Below are positions 31,745 to 41,924 of a stretch of DNA of 64,000 bases, in pieces. Under the pieces are notes generated by a model. It had not been told where the DNA came from. It made no database searches and was given only the letters and a program-made list of their open reading frames with translations. The stretch is taken from positions 17,615,570 through 17,679,569 of the forward strand of contig NC_084720.1 in assembly GCF_033807575.1 (NCBI RefSeq), read 5' to 3'. This stretch comes from Cydia pomonella (lineage: Eukaryota; Arthropoda; Insecta; Lepidoptera; Tortricidae). Made by a program: the position numbers and the translations under genes. Numbering within the stretch: position 1 is the stretch's first letter; the number at the start of each line of letters is the position of its first letter.

Positions 31745-32415
31745 TTATTGGCCTTGGTCTTGTATCGGTAATGGTAGAAACACAACCAATCAGGGCTGTT
31801 AGGGGTCCTCCCAGAGCGGCTGTTGTTGCGTGAGCGACTACGTGCACGTCCCTGGCTGCGGTTCCTCCTTCGGCTCCTACCTCGTCCACTAGAGCTGGCT
31901 AATTCACTGATGCGGCTGTTAATCTTCGCTAATTCCGCCGTTATAAAATCATTCGGTGAACTTTGGCGCGATGTTGTCTGAATTGAGGCGACTTCATTCG
32001 GTTTAAACGTCTCCATGACCTTGTCGGCAATACTTGCAAGGCTTTCTAAGTTTTTTGATTCTGCTGACGCTACGACTGCCCTTACCGATGGTGGTAGATG
32101 ACCTTGCCAAAAATAGATTAAAGTGTCGTCCGGAATTTTATCACGCGCAAGGTCACGCATTCTCCTCATTAGCTGAGATGGTCGTTGCTCACCCAATTCC
32201 ATGTCTGACATCAATTGCTGTAACCTCTTCGCTTCTGTCTCCTCGTAAACACTAAGCAATCTGGCCTTCAGAGTATCGAATTTGTTCTCACTAGGCGGCT
32301 TCTCAAGGATATCCGCAACTTGCTGAATTGCTTGCTTTCCTAATTTTGCGATGACCATATTGTAGTTTGATTGATCACCTGCCTTTTGTTGTGCTAAAAT
32401 AGCTTCCACCTGCAA
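31696..32415 (-). CDS. gag: Gag, N-terminally truncated
   Basis: The frame enters from truncated sequence (the first codon at 32415 is TTG, not a real start) and runs 239 codons. The first ~110 residues are the C-terminal capsid-like helices (AILAQQKAGDQ onward). A serine/arginine-rich stretch of about 35 residues follows, then a knuckle with Cys212, His215, Cys225 and Cys229 (CX2HX9CX3C), the CHCC form known from CsRn1-type elements instead of the usual CCHC. The stop TAG at 31696-31698 is preceded directly by the slippery heptamer. Loss of the N-terminal half means the copy cannot make functional Gag. Confidence 0.85.
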   Translation of the reverse strand: MQVEAILAQQKAGDQSNYNMVIAKLGKQAIQQVADILEKPPSENKFDTLKARLLSVYEETEAKRLQQLMSDMELGEQRPSQLMRRMRDLARDKIPDDTLIYFWQGHLPPSVRAVVASAESKNLESLASIADKVMETFKPNEVASIQTTSRQSSPNDFITAELAKINSRISELASSSGRGRSRRRNRSQGRARSRSRNNSRSGRTPNSPDWLCFYHYRYKTKANKCVQPCSWKGQSPTGN

Positions 32416-32417
32416 AA

Positions 32418-32510
32418 CGCTAGATTTAGACTACGAAAATAATGGTATTTTTGGCAACAAAACCGTTGTATGGAGTGAGCATTCTTGGTCTTCTTAATTC
32501 TCTTTGGTTT
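32418..32510. repeat. Palindromic MITE remainder, right of the LTR element
   Basis: CGCTAGATTTAGACTACGAA through TTCTTAATTCTCTTTGG follows the end of the MITE right arm at 1037-1131, completing the copy interrupted by the retrotransposon. Confidence 0.75.
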
Positions 32511-32581
32511 GAATTGATATTTTCAGTTAATTGTTGATGTGTTTTTTTTGCTTGTAGGTATATATGTGAATTCCATGTTGA

Positions 32582-32880
32582 CGTGTAAAAGTGACCTTGT
32601 GGCCTATTTACTGATTAAAAGTTGAAGTTTAAAGAAGGCACACTAGCACACGAATCTCCTATAAACAATTACCGTCACCCATGGCAGGCATATATCTATA
32701 TTTCTGTGCCTGCAACACTCCATGAATTCCAAGTGTGATGCCGGCCTTTAAGACCGGAGTATACGCTCGTTGCTTGAAGATTTAAAGGTCGTATCAGTCC
32801 AGGAATACCATGGGCAACAGTTCTTTCCACAGTTTAGCTGTGAGAGACAGCTAGTTGCTGGAGTAACGCAGAATTAAAAA
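32582..32880. repeat. Two LINE 3' ends, opposite orientations
   Basis: At 32582-32640 (+) is the GTGGCCTATT-type end also seen at 245-315. From 32650 to 32880 the minus strand reads SRTAKLWKELLPMVF, a LINE C-terminal phrase, and has CATGGGTGACGGTAATTG as 3' UTR, the same family as 36530-36685 and 45140-45252. Confidence 0.55.
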
Positions 32881-32889
32881 TTATTTATT

Positions 32890-33410
32890 TGCATTGATGC
32901 AATACAATTATATTGCGTTTGAGTGGCGGCCTCAAGGCCGAAAGCGAGCCCGCAAACGCCCCGTACACACCTGGAGGCGTAGAGAACGAGCTGTGAGCCG
33001 TAGAACTGAGCTGGAACTAGGCCAAGACGTCAAAATAGAAAGGCGTGGAAGGATCTTATGGAGGCCCTATGCACCTCCGGGGTGCCTTAGGACCAACAAG
33101 AACAAAATAAGGATGTTAAAATACATTGTGTTTCAATTCATGTATGTGTATCAATCACTACGTACAAAATCCAATGTGTAACGACGACACAAATACATAG
33201 AAAATGACACACGTCAAAGACAAATATTGTAGACCTCGATCGCTTTTTGTGTACGGACGAGTCACTGCCAATAGGTACAGTTGTACCTATGCCTTGGCAG
33301 AGGGGAAATAGTACGAATGCCGCCTTCCTGGTGTTGCTCGAAGAAATTGGCATATCACAATCATTGTATAACTAAAATACGACTGAATTCAAATACGCCT
33401 TTATCATCAC
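32890..33410. other. No gene seen
   Basis: A frame from 32894 (95 codons, arginine-rich) has no recognisable motif. A short hairpin ATAGGTACA/TGTACCTAT lies at about 33271-33291. Confidence 0.35.
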
Positions 33411-33414
33411 GCCT

Positions 33415-33566
33415 CATGTTAGACCCGACCGGGTGAGGGCCGGGGTTTCCGGCGCTTCGGTTTCTATGGAAAGCATCGCGGGATCACCGGTGACCGGACC
33501 GGATCATCTGTCGTAGGAAAGTAAGTAACGGAAGCTCCGGCCCGGGCCTAACCCGGTCTAACATGA
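33415..33566. repeat. GC-rich MITE-like inverted repeat
   Basis: Ends CATGTTAGACC and GGTCTAACATG are complementary, with further pairing of GCCGGGG and CCCGGGC-type blocks inside. It is sharply GC-rich against the AT-rich surroundings. Confidence 0.6.
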
Positions 33567-33593
33567 CATCCTTCACTGAGGATTGCCAACTAT

Positions 33594-33853
33594 CGGCCCG
33601 ATTCGAAGAATGATTAAGACGCGTTTAAGATCTTTAAAATATCGATAACCAAACGACATGTCAAAATAGACGTTTATTTCGATTCCGTTGTGATCCCAAT
33701 AAGATCTATCTACGATATATCTCACGTCAAAGTGACATTGGTTGCCCGAATCGAGCTGCTTCTGTCAATTATACGACATACAAACGATATCTAAATGAGA
33801 ACTTATCTAAACCATAACTTATCGTTATCGTATCTTATTCTACGAATCGGGCC
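33594..33853. repeat. MITE with CGGCCCGATTCGAAGAAT ends, copy 1
   Basis: The left end CGGCCCGATTCGAAGAATGA is mirrored by ACGAATCGGGCCG at the right. The interior has CGACATGTCAAAAT and GAGAACTTATCTAAACC. Further copies are at 54182-54434 (reverse), 54664-54812 (left part only) and 56449-56726. The terminal segment is shared with 6131-6528. Confidence 0.75.
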
Positions 33854-34128
33854 GTAAAAGTGTTATTTCGTAAATGCCATCTATTTCAGTTCACAAACAT
33901 CCTGTACGCGTCCCCTAAACGTAGATAATATTAATTACTTTCCACGCTCGTTTAACATCAACAAAGGCCAAGCTAAGCCAAACGGAACCTTAATCCACCG
34001 TAATAAGGGCTTTGTATTTCAAGTTGACTTGTTTTGATTGAGTAAATCAATTGGCCCTTATAATGTATTAGGGATCGTTGCTTCTTGGAGGTTCGAGGGA
34101 TGTACTAGTAGAGGTGGTGTATTACTGA

Positions 34129-34257
34129 GGGCCTACCGCGAACACCGAAGTTGCCAAATTGCGGGCATCTTTCTCTGTCACTTCAATTACGCCTTAGTTG
34201 GAGTAGAAGAGAGAAATGCCCGCAATTTGCGAACTTTGGTGTTCGCAGTAGGCGCTC
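34129..34257. mobile_element. Snap-back MITE (GCCTACCGCGAA ends), possible TSD TGA
   Basis: GGGCCTACCGCGAAC pairs with GTTCGCAGTAGGC, and inner arms pair TTGCGGGCATCTTTCTCT with its complement. TGA precedes and follows. It shares ends with 25162-25271 but not that element's interior. Confidence 0.65.
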
Positions 34258-34313
34258 TGACCTCGCTTGAGTTTTCTGACCCATAAAAATGGCAAGTGTT
34301 ATTAAAAAAATTT

Positions 34314-34641
34314 TTCTTCCTCGCGTTGTTCCGCCATTTTGCCACGGCTCATGGGAGCCTGGGGTCCGCTTGGCAACCTATCAATCAATCAATCAATCTC
34401 GGGTTGACGTAGGCACTAGTTTTTACGAAAGCGACTGCCATCTGACCTTCCAACACAGAGGGTAAACTATGCCTTATTGGGATTAGTCCGGTTTCCTCAC
34501 GATGTTTTCTTTCTCCGAAAAACGATAGGTAAATATCAAATGATATTTCGTACATAAGTTCCGAAAAACTTATTGGGACGAGCCAGGGTTTGAACCCGCG
34601 ACCTCCGGAGTGCAAGTTGCTTACCGCTAGGCTATCAGCGC
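34314..34641 (-). mobile_element. SINE-A, full length
   Basis: Reverse-oriented SINE-A. An (ATCA)n microsatellite at 34379-34397 replaces the usual TAATCCCAAG segment, so the repeat grew inside the SINE. The head ends at about 34641. Confidence 0.85.
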
Positions 34642-34693
34642 AGCATTTTTTTTCTTCTAATATGTTTATTTAATCAAGCCCAGTGGATCTGAC

Positions 34694-34975
34694 ATCTGAA
34701 TTTCAATCCTGAGGTCGCGGGTTTAAATCCTGGCTCGTACCAATGAGTTTTTCGGAACATATGTACGGAATATCATTTGCTATTTACCACTAGTTTTTCG
34801 GTGAAGGAAAACATCGTGAGGAAATTTGCATACATCCGCGAAGAAATTTAAAGATGTATGTGAAATCCACAACCCGCGTTGGGCCAGCGTGGGGACTATA
34901 GCCCAAACCCTCTCGCGCATGAGAGGCCTGTACCCAGCAGTGGGCCATACAGGCTGAATCATTATTATTTATTAT
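34694..34975 (+). mobile_element. SINE-C: SINE-A-like head with a different tail
   Basis: From the B box (GGTCGCGGGTTTAAATCC) to AAAACATCGTGAGGAAA it follows SINE-A. It then switches to GAAATTTAAAGATGTATG, GTTGGGCCAGCGTGGGG and CCAGCAGTGGGCC, ending in ATTATTATTTATT. The same tail occurs at 55512-55665 and 19036-19125. Confidence 0.8.
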
Positions 34976-35391
34976 TAAGTTTATTAAATAGCTTGAATGT
35001 GTTTTAGTGAAATATAATATACTTAAGATTTTATATTTGAAACTGAAAATACAAAATTTCTAGCCCCAGTGAGAGCTACAAAAAAAAAAATATTTTGAAG
35101 TAGTGTCTTCCCGTGAATTTGTTTGCGTGAGATGATGATGATTGACAAAAACTACCCTATGCCTATCCTAGGGCCGCAAAAGTATCTTCATACCAAATTT
35201 CATCTAAATCGGTTCAGTGGCTTAAGCGTGAAGTGGTACCGTCAGCTGCAGAGAAAAGGTACCACCCGTACATACAAACTTCTATGCTGGGGTGGTACCA
35301 GAGAGAGTTACGGCCCGATTCGAACTTCAAGATACGTCAAATATTAGATAGAGACATAAATTATATTAGTTTTTTAGTTTCAGTTAGTTTC

Positions 35392-35460
35392 GGACCCGGG
35401 TATGTCCTTAAACCACGTCCAAAAGAGTGGTATGGGCACTGTGGTATGGGCTGTGAAAAG
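35392..35460 (+). repeat. SINE-B head fragment
   Basis: GGACCCGGGTATGTCCTTAA and GGTATGGGCACTG match the head of the long SINE-B copies at 43667-44027 and 55086-55447. An isolated MITE end (CGGCCCGATTCGAACTTCAA) lies just before at 35313. Confidence 0.55.
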
Positions 35461-35667
35461 TGACATAATTTGGATCATATTTTACAACCAGGATATTTAA
35501 CAAGAGCACCCGATCTCGATGTCTCAGGATTAATGAAATCCCGGGAAATCCCTACAGGCCGAAAATAGGAACGCCGGAACTTGACCCTTCGGGATTCCTT
35601 CCTTGTGGACGATTGCCTACCATTTCAGTTATTCGTATTGTGCAATGAAATATAAATTGAAGATTTT

Positions 35668-35993
35668 TTGTTATTCTGTTGGCCTAGCGGTAAGAGCGTG
35701 CGACTTTCAACACGGGGGTCGCGGGTTCAACACCCGGCTCGTACCAATGTGTTTTTCGGAACTTATGTACGAAATATCATTTGATATTTACCAGTCGCTT
35801 TTCGGTGAAGGAAAACATCGCGAGGAAACCGGACTAATCCTAATAAGACCTAGCTTACCCTCTGGATTGGAAAGTCAGATGGCACAGTCGCTTTCATAAA
35901 AACTAGTGCCTACGCCAATTCTTGGGATTAGTTGCCAAGCGGGCCCCAGGCTCCCATGAGCCGTGGCAAAAATACCACGACAACGCCAGGAAA
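35668..35993 (+). mobile_element. SINE-A, full length
   Basis: TTGGCCTAGCGGTAAGAGCG, GGTCGCGGGTTCAACACC and the CATTTGATATTTACCAGTCG block are all present, ending at CAACGCCAGGAAAGATG. Moderately diverged; no clear TSD seen. Confidence 0.85.
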
Positions 35994-36529
35994 GATGATA
36001 CGACCTTGACACAATTCGCAGTGCATCTCAGACGCAACAGTAAGTATGAGCGAAAAGTCTTATGATATCACTTTATGTGAGTGATACATATAACTATTTA
36101 TAAATACCTAAATACATAGACGGCATTAAGATCAAGTTTCCGCAGTCTCCACACGACAATAAACTAGCCATTGCGTTATTCAAATAGAAGTGCACAAGAA
36201 AGCGTGTTTGCGCGTGTCCCCAAAACCGAATGCGGGTAGTTTACACTGGGCGTACCTGCAATATCCGCCAGTGGCTCATATCCGCTCAAGCGCCGCTTTA
36301 CGTTGTAGCGCGAGGCATGAGCGGAAGCGATTCATTGTAAATAATAATAATAGTATTGTAAGTCGGTCGCTAGGTGCTTCTGACTGCAACCATTTATGGT
36401 AGTTATAAATTCAACTCTATTGACAGCTATTAAAGTTCAAAACAATATATTTATTCTGACATGCGTTAAGGGGTTAGGACGGTAACTACGGTAAGCATTG
36501 TGACAGCTTTGGCTTTGTGGTCTACAGTT

Positions 36530-36685
36530 CAATGTTGTAAGTCTATACTGTTTCTCCAGAAACTTCCTGCCTCGCACAGCTAAACTGTGGAATGAACTAT
36601 CGCTGGTGTTGCGGGTGTCCATGGGCGTCGGTAATTGCTTACCATCAGGCTATTCGTCTGCTCGTTTGCCTCGTATATCATTATT
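36530..36685 (+). pseudogene. LINE C-terminal remnant and 3' end
   Basis: The plus strand reads FLPRTAKLWNEL, the conserved C-terminal phrase of Jockey/R1-like LINEs, followed by GTCCATGGGCGTCGGTAATT and TCTGCTCGTTTGCCTCG. The UTR block is shared with 45140-45252 and, reversed, about 32650-32700 and 6035-6075. Confidence 0.6.
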
Positions 36686-36969
36686 TACCGCTGTAAGTGT
36701 ATGACTTGGAGCACACCGCGCTAAACGCGGGCAGGTAGCGATATTAAGACGGTAGGCATTCTGCGTGGCGACAGATCTGGCTTTGTGATCTAGTGCTCCA
36801 CGCCGTGTATATTGGAATCTAGTATCAGTTTCTCATGTGTGAATTCAGGATATTAACATTCTTGAATATAAGAGACTTTATATATACGAATGGATAACAG
36901 ATCTCCATACAAAGTCGATATTTTTATGGAATATTAGATGCTATATTAATTGTTAACAAACAAAAACGT

Positions 36970-37080
36970 CTGCGAACGATGCTATTAAGCTTAGAATAAA
37001 TTTAAAAGTGAGAAAATTACTGTCTTGGGTGAGACTTGAACTCACGGCCTCTGGACCTCTCTTAATAGCATCGTTCGCAG
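36970..37080. repeat. Inverted repeat enclosing half of a tRNA-like repeat
   Basis: Perfect 20-bp arms lie at 36970-36989 and 37061-37080 (CTGCGAACGATGCTATTAAG). Between them, in reverse, is the 3' half of the tRNA-like unit found at 37246-37318 plus its tail. Confidence 0.7.
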
Positions 37081-37245
37081 TTCTGCTTGTTAAAAATTAA
37101 TTTAGTAGTAGCACATCGTTAATGGTGAGTTTCCAATATGACTTGGAACTCCGGTAGCCGTCTAAGAAGTGTAACGTTCTTATGGTAGATGTCGCTAGGG
37201 TCCCCTAGAACCATATGGTGGAAAAATTTGCTGCTTAGGGATGAA

Positions 37246-37318
37246 GTCTTGGTGGCTCAGATGGCAGAGCGCTAGAATATCGATCCAGAGGCCGTGAGTT
37301 CAAGTCTCACCCAAGACA
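37246..37318 (+). tRNA. tRNA-like cloverleaf, probably a repeat-borne pseudo-tRNA
   Basis: The 73 nt fold exactly as a tRNA. The 7-bp acceptor pairs GTCTTGG with CCAAGAC, the D stem is GCTC/GAGC, and the T stem GTGAG/CTCAC encloses TTCAAGT. The anticodon stem has one A.C mismatch, and the loop ATATCGA would give anticodon AUC, not the normal eukaryotic Asp form. The same 3' half plus tail recurs at 36990-37055, so it is most likely the head of a tRNA-derived repeat. Confidence 0.45.
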
Positions 37319-37374
37319 GTAATTTTTCCACTTTGAAATTTATTATAAGCTTAATACGGCTTATCTGATGAATA

Positions 37375-37521
37375 AAGTCATCGTTGGCGTTTCTCAATCT
37401 CGAAAAAAGCTTACCTGGTAGATAAAGTGATAAGTTTTGCAGAACTTATTATCTGGCAGTTAATTTATTTGTTAATTAGCTATCCAATACTTTACTTGGA
37501 CATTGTGAAACAGGACCTTAG
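37375..37521. repeat. Partial MITE, family of 18530-18727
   Basis: ACTTTACTTGGACATTGTG and GTTAATTAGCTATCCAATAC match the other copy in reverse orientation. The left arm is degraded (GTTTCTCAATCTCG). Confidence 0.65.
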
Positions 37522-37564
37522 CCCCATAATAAGCTCAAAAAGTCGTGTTGTGCGAACGTAGGTA

Positions 37565-37705
37565 ACGATATACAATGTGTTAATATATATAAATACTTTA
37601 AATAATGTAGGAATCACCCATGACCACAAATATCAATTACAAATATAATTGCCCGTACCGGGATTTGAGCCCGCGACCATTGACTTCTCAGGCAAAGTCC
37701 CTACC
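37565..37705 (-). repeat. SINE-D, diverged reverse copy
   Basis: On the minus strand a B-box-like GGTCGCGGGCTCAAATCCC and the TCATGGGTGATTCCTAC segment correspond to SINE-D in order. Confidence 0.6.
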
Positions 37706-38132
37706 GGCTAGGCATGAATGGAATTCATTCACAAAGTGGCCGTGCACTTTTGCAGATCGCTGATCCTCAACCAGAGTGCCCCTTGACTTTTCCGATTTTT
37801 TAAATTATTATATGAGGAATTCTCAAAATTATGTTCGCATTTTTTTTGGCTCCCTAGTCTTGTCTTGTCGGTTTAGTTGCTAATTTATGTAAAAATAAAC
37901 TTTATCTTGATCGGCAGAAGAGTCTAGATCGCATTCTAAAAACTATTATAGCGGCCAAACCAGCTTCACCTAAAAGTTGGAAATTGCTGGAAAGAGTGTA
38001 TTGAAAGCTAAAACCGGCGGTTGAGAACTATCTCTATCGTTTAGCTCTCAACTTTTGGTCTGAGATGTCCTAGGCTTTGGACTGGATACTTACTTAAATA
38101 AATTAAAGTCAAGGAAAAATTGTCAAATCTCG

Positions 38133-38947
38133 CTATAGTTCGTTTTTTTTGCATTAAAATAGCTAACAATCATGACGTGCCTTTTTATTGAAAATGATTG
38201 AAAAATGTTTTTTTTTTAAAGCGGCCAAATGCGGGTCTCGCCCATGAAGGGTTCCGTACCATTTATGACGTATTAAAAAAAACTACTTACTAGATCTCAT
38301 TCAAACCAATTTTCGGTGGAAGTTTGCATGGTCATGTATATCATTTTTTTAAAAATTTAATATGATATACATTAACATATTTTTTTTAGAGTTTTCATTC
38401 TGTTATTTTAGATGTTACAGGGGGGACACACATTTTACCACTTTGGAAGTGTCTCTTGCGCAAACTATTCAGTTTAGAAAAAAATGATATTAGAAACCTA
38501 AATATCATTTTTGAAGACTTATCCATAGATACCCCACACGTACGGGTTTGATGAAAAAAGATTTTTTGAGTTTCAGTTCTAAGTATGGGGAACCCCCAAA
38601 ATTTATATATTTTTTCTATTTTTGTGTGAAAATGTTAATGCGGTTTATAGAATACATCTACTTACCAAGTTTGAACAGTATAGCTCTTATAGTTTCGGAA
38701 AAAAGTGGCTGTGACATAATCTGACAGACAGACGGACATGGCGAATCTATAAGGGTTCTGTTTTTTGCCATTTGGCTACGGAACCCTAATTAATTTATAT
38801 TACTTATGAACGCAAAAAAATGTAAATAATCATATATGATTTATAATTGTTACATATTTGCCGTGACTTTATTACAAAAGAGTTTTTCAACCAAATGTCA
38901 CATAAAGATCGTTTACCTTCTTTCTAATGCAAAAAAACGAACTATAG
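38133..38947. repeat. Outer MITE with CTATAGTTCGTTTTTTT ends
   Basis: Inverted ends of about 23 bp (CTATAGTTCGTTTTTTT..GCATTA) lie at the two limits. A GGGTTCCGTA element at 38215-38790 sits inside it. Confidence 0.6.
38215..38790 (+). mobile_element. AGGGTTCCGTA-ended MITE, one internal unit
   Basis: Ends AGGGTTCCGTA and TACGGAACCCT are complementary. It has a single ~290-bp unit starting GACGTATTAAAAAAAACTAC at 38267, then a unique part with GACAGACAGACGGACAT. Related copies are 46488-47798 and 62445-63085. Confidence 0.8.
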
Positions 38948-39304
38948 ATTTGAACTCATGGCTTTGGACTTGCTTTGGACACCCACCGGTCTACCAACAT
39001 ACTCGTAGTTATTGAAGATTACCGTATTGCGGCAAATGTTTTCATAATTCATTGTTTAAAAGCTTTAATTAGCGACATTTATCATAAAGTTATTTAAGCT
39101 ATCTCAATGGCCTGGGGAGCCAAGATATTTTTGGCACTTTTTTCGTATCGATATTTTGAGACGTGACCGTCCCTACATCGAGAAACGAAATCGAAAATCG
39201 AAAAGGAAAAATGTGTTGTAATGGGCCATTACAACACATTACTAATGGGAATGGCAGATGCTCCGAAAAGTCACATGACGTTTTGATTTCTTATTTACAA
39301 CAGT

Positions 39305-39560
39305 GAGATGCACTGAAATATTTATTTACGATACAAGTGCAGAAAATAGGAAATTCGCAACGAGTAGTAATAAATTAACACACGACCGAAGGGAGTATTT
39401 TAAATCGACACGAGTTACGAATTACCTATCCGCACGTGTATCGTACAACATTTTACAGCACATATGGCTCTTTAAAGTTTCGACATATGCACGGAAAATG
39501 CTCATTCCCGCATGCGTGCCGGAAAGTAGCACCATATGTACTATAATGTATTTTTTTAAT
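39305..39560 (+). repeat. Dispersed ~210-bp repeat (CGACCGAAGGGAGT family), copy 2
   Basis: The same block order as 19655-19870, with an insertion (TACGAATTACCTATCCGCAC) between the ATCGACACGAGTT and GTATCGTACAAC parts. Confidence 0.65.
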
Positions 39561-39599
39561 GGTTCTTTCGGTAGACATATACTCTAGTGCTTTTATTTT

Positions 39600-41309
39600 A
39601 AAAGTTATTACAGTTTCTACTGACAAGAGCGAAAGATAGGATAACTCAACAGATACGTTAAGTTGTCTTAAGCATCCTTGCACGATAGGGATAAGTTACC
39701 CTGTAAATTACGCCGATCTAGTGTCGTCCATCATATTTTGACATTGTAAGAATATAACGAGTTTTCTTACTTGCACATTGATTAAAAATATGTCTGGTTA
39801 CTGTTGGCTTCACAAATGTAAAGTAGATATATTAAAAATGAAGTACGTTAGTTATTGCGACAGAATATTTTAAAATGAAACCATGATTGTCGTTTTATGT
39901 TGATAATGTAGATATAAAAATACAGCGTACACGCGCACATTTAAAACAATTTACCTGAATATTGCATTGCAATTATTATTTTATATACGCTTACTACTCC
40001 CATGTGAAATATAAATCAATATTATCATCAAAAGGACAACGAAAAAAACGAATACTAATTTATTTATTTCACATAATCATTTTGCGTCCAAACTTGTCCA
40101 ATAACCTCTTCCATACATGCCAAACAAATTTGCCATTTTTGACAAAGTACAAACCCCCATACTTTAGAAACCCTTACAAACGTTACTCCACATTGTAACT
40201 CCGTATGGCGGATCATAATGCACGAGTTCTCATCTGCAAAATAAATACAAGAAATCGTGCCATCAAAAATAAGACGAGAAAAGTAATAACTATACATTTC
40301 ATATATTTACTACATTACATTTAAACTTGACTACTGTCTTAACAATCGAATCAACTTTCGACAAAGTACTTAATCAAACTTCGAAACCCTTATAAACCTT
40401 ACCCCACATTATAACCCCGTACGGCGGATCGCAGTGCGAGTATGCATTAAATTAGAACCAACTTATCCATCACGTTGCCGCTCCCGGGCTGCGCTGTGAA
40501 TATTTTCACTCAGTTTGCTTTGACTGCCTGTGGATGGGTCGTACAAGGATATGGCTAGAACTGGAAGAGCCGTAGTTTTAAACTAAATAGAAAAAGCTTT
40601 TACTTACGTATTGATTGTTATTTTAATGTCAGTATATCGGTGTATTTAAACTGTAACAGCTATTAAATCTGAATTGGGCTCTCGATAGATTTAATGTTAC
40701 CTACCCTAATCTTTAATTATGAAATGTCCTTTTTAAAGATCACGCATTTTTCTTCGGAAACGAGTGTAGGCATCAAATTCAGAATTTAGGGCCTATGTCT
40801 CATCCGCAACATTATTTTTTATGTAGGTTTTGATAACAGTTTATAATATTTTTTAATCGTACCTACTTGTCTTAATTTTAAATTCATAATAAGTTACTTG
40901 ATGAGACCTTCATGGATTAGGAATTGATAATTTTAAAGTCTTTTTTGTATTAATCAAGATTAAACCATTAATTTCTTAGGATAAATTACCAATAAATAAG
41001 GAAGGTACAACTGAAATATAATAAACGACTATAGAAAACTCAATAAGCTTCCGATAAGACAAATTACAGTACATTTAATTTTATTTTTTTAGTTTACCAC
41101 AAAGTATTGCCTCTTCCAGTAAGTGTATGTATGGGTAGTATGTAAGCTATCAGTAAGCGGGTTAAAGTTAACTTCGGCAGGGCATTGTTAACGGTCTACC
41201 GGCTCGGTTAACTCCCGATATTCCAGTTCAAATTACAAGTGGTACCTTAGAGAGACGTCGGAGGCTAACAAGTATGTACTCAGCCAGTTGGTAAGCGGTT
41301 GCAATGTTC
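39600..41309. other. No gene; one direct repeat pair
   Basis: About 65 bp at 40160-40225 (GAAACCCTTACAAACGTTAC, GTATGGCGGATC) is repeated with changes at 40378-40440. Otherwise AT-rich and unrecognised. Confidence 0.4.
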
Positions 41310-41400
41310 TATGGAGGCTCAGATTATCATTTGATATTTAGCACTAGATTTTCGGTGAAGGAAAACATCGTGAAGAAACCTGCCTACATAATTATATCTG
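41310..41400 (+). repeat. SINE-A/C central block fragment
   Basis: ATCATTTGATATTTAGCAC and GGTGAAGGAAAACATCGTG are the shared middle of SINE-A and SINE-C; the bases after GAAACCTGC suggest the SINE-C branch. Confidence 0.6.
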
Positions 41401-41924
41401 CGCTATAAGGTGAAAATAATAGTATTTACTTGTATAAGTATAGAATAATTACACGTTTTAAGCAAGGGTAAATGCCTTGAAACTACGCACCTCACCAAAG
41501 TTCAAAGTGGTCCTATTATTAGTGAGGTAAGTGCAGTCCAGACGGACCAATTTTTCGCCAATCTGATTAAATTGTCCCATCAAATCAGACCGTCCCAACG
41601 CCAATTTGGCTCGCTGATTTTGACCACCGATTATGACCAATATAACCGATAAAGGAGGTGCGGACGCAAGAATGCCAATTTGTAACTCTAGTATTCGCGT
41701 TTCGGGGCATTTTTTAAATTAAGAGCACCGAAATATCACCATTAAACTAAAATTGGTGATTAAAGTGGAGATTGACGCCAATTTCCTTTTTGATCAAATC
41801 GACCGAAGTTCCCGTCTAGACTGGACTGTAGCTTCTTCCCGTATTTTGATCGTCATTTGTCATAATGAATCGAAACCTAAATACCGAAAAAAATGGGACA
41901 GTGTGACGGATATAATGCAAGGAG

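Larger units (their letters stand above)
27485..32417 (-). mobile_element. Ty3/gypsy LTR retrotransposon, CsRn1/Kabuki-like, 5'-truncated
   Basis: The order on the minus strand is partial gag, pol, a small third ORF, an AT-rich 3' region, a G-rich tract and one LTR. The CsRn1-type assignment rests on the CX2HX9CX3C gag knuckle and pol order PR-RT-RH-INT. The 5' LTR, primer-binding site and N-terminal gag are missing: gag coding runs into MITE sequence at 32418. CGCT flanks both ends (27481-27484 and 32418-32421), either a 4-bp TSD or microhomology at a deletion. pol has no stop codon, so the insertion is recent. Confidence 0.85.

Noticed and set aside
27485..32417. A fully autonomous LTR retrotransposon
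   Set aside because: The 5' LTR, primer-binding site and N-terminal gag are missing, and MITE sequence follows gag directly.
32894..33181. An arginine-rich 95-codon frame
   Set aside because: It shows low complexity, no recognised domain, no supporting context and sits next to LINE 3' ends.
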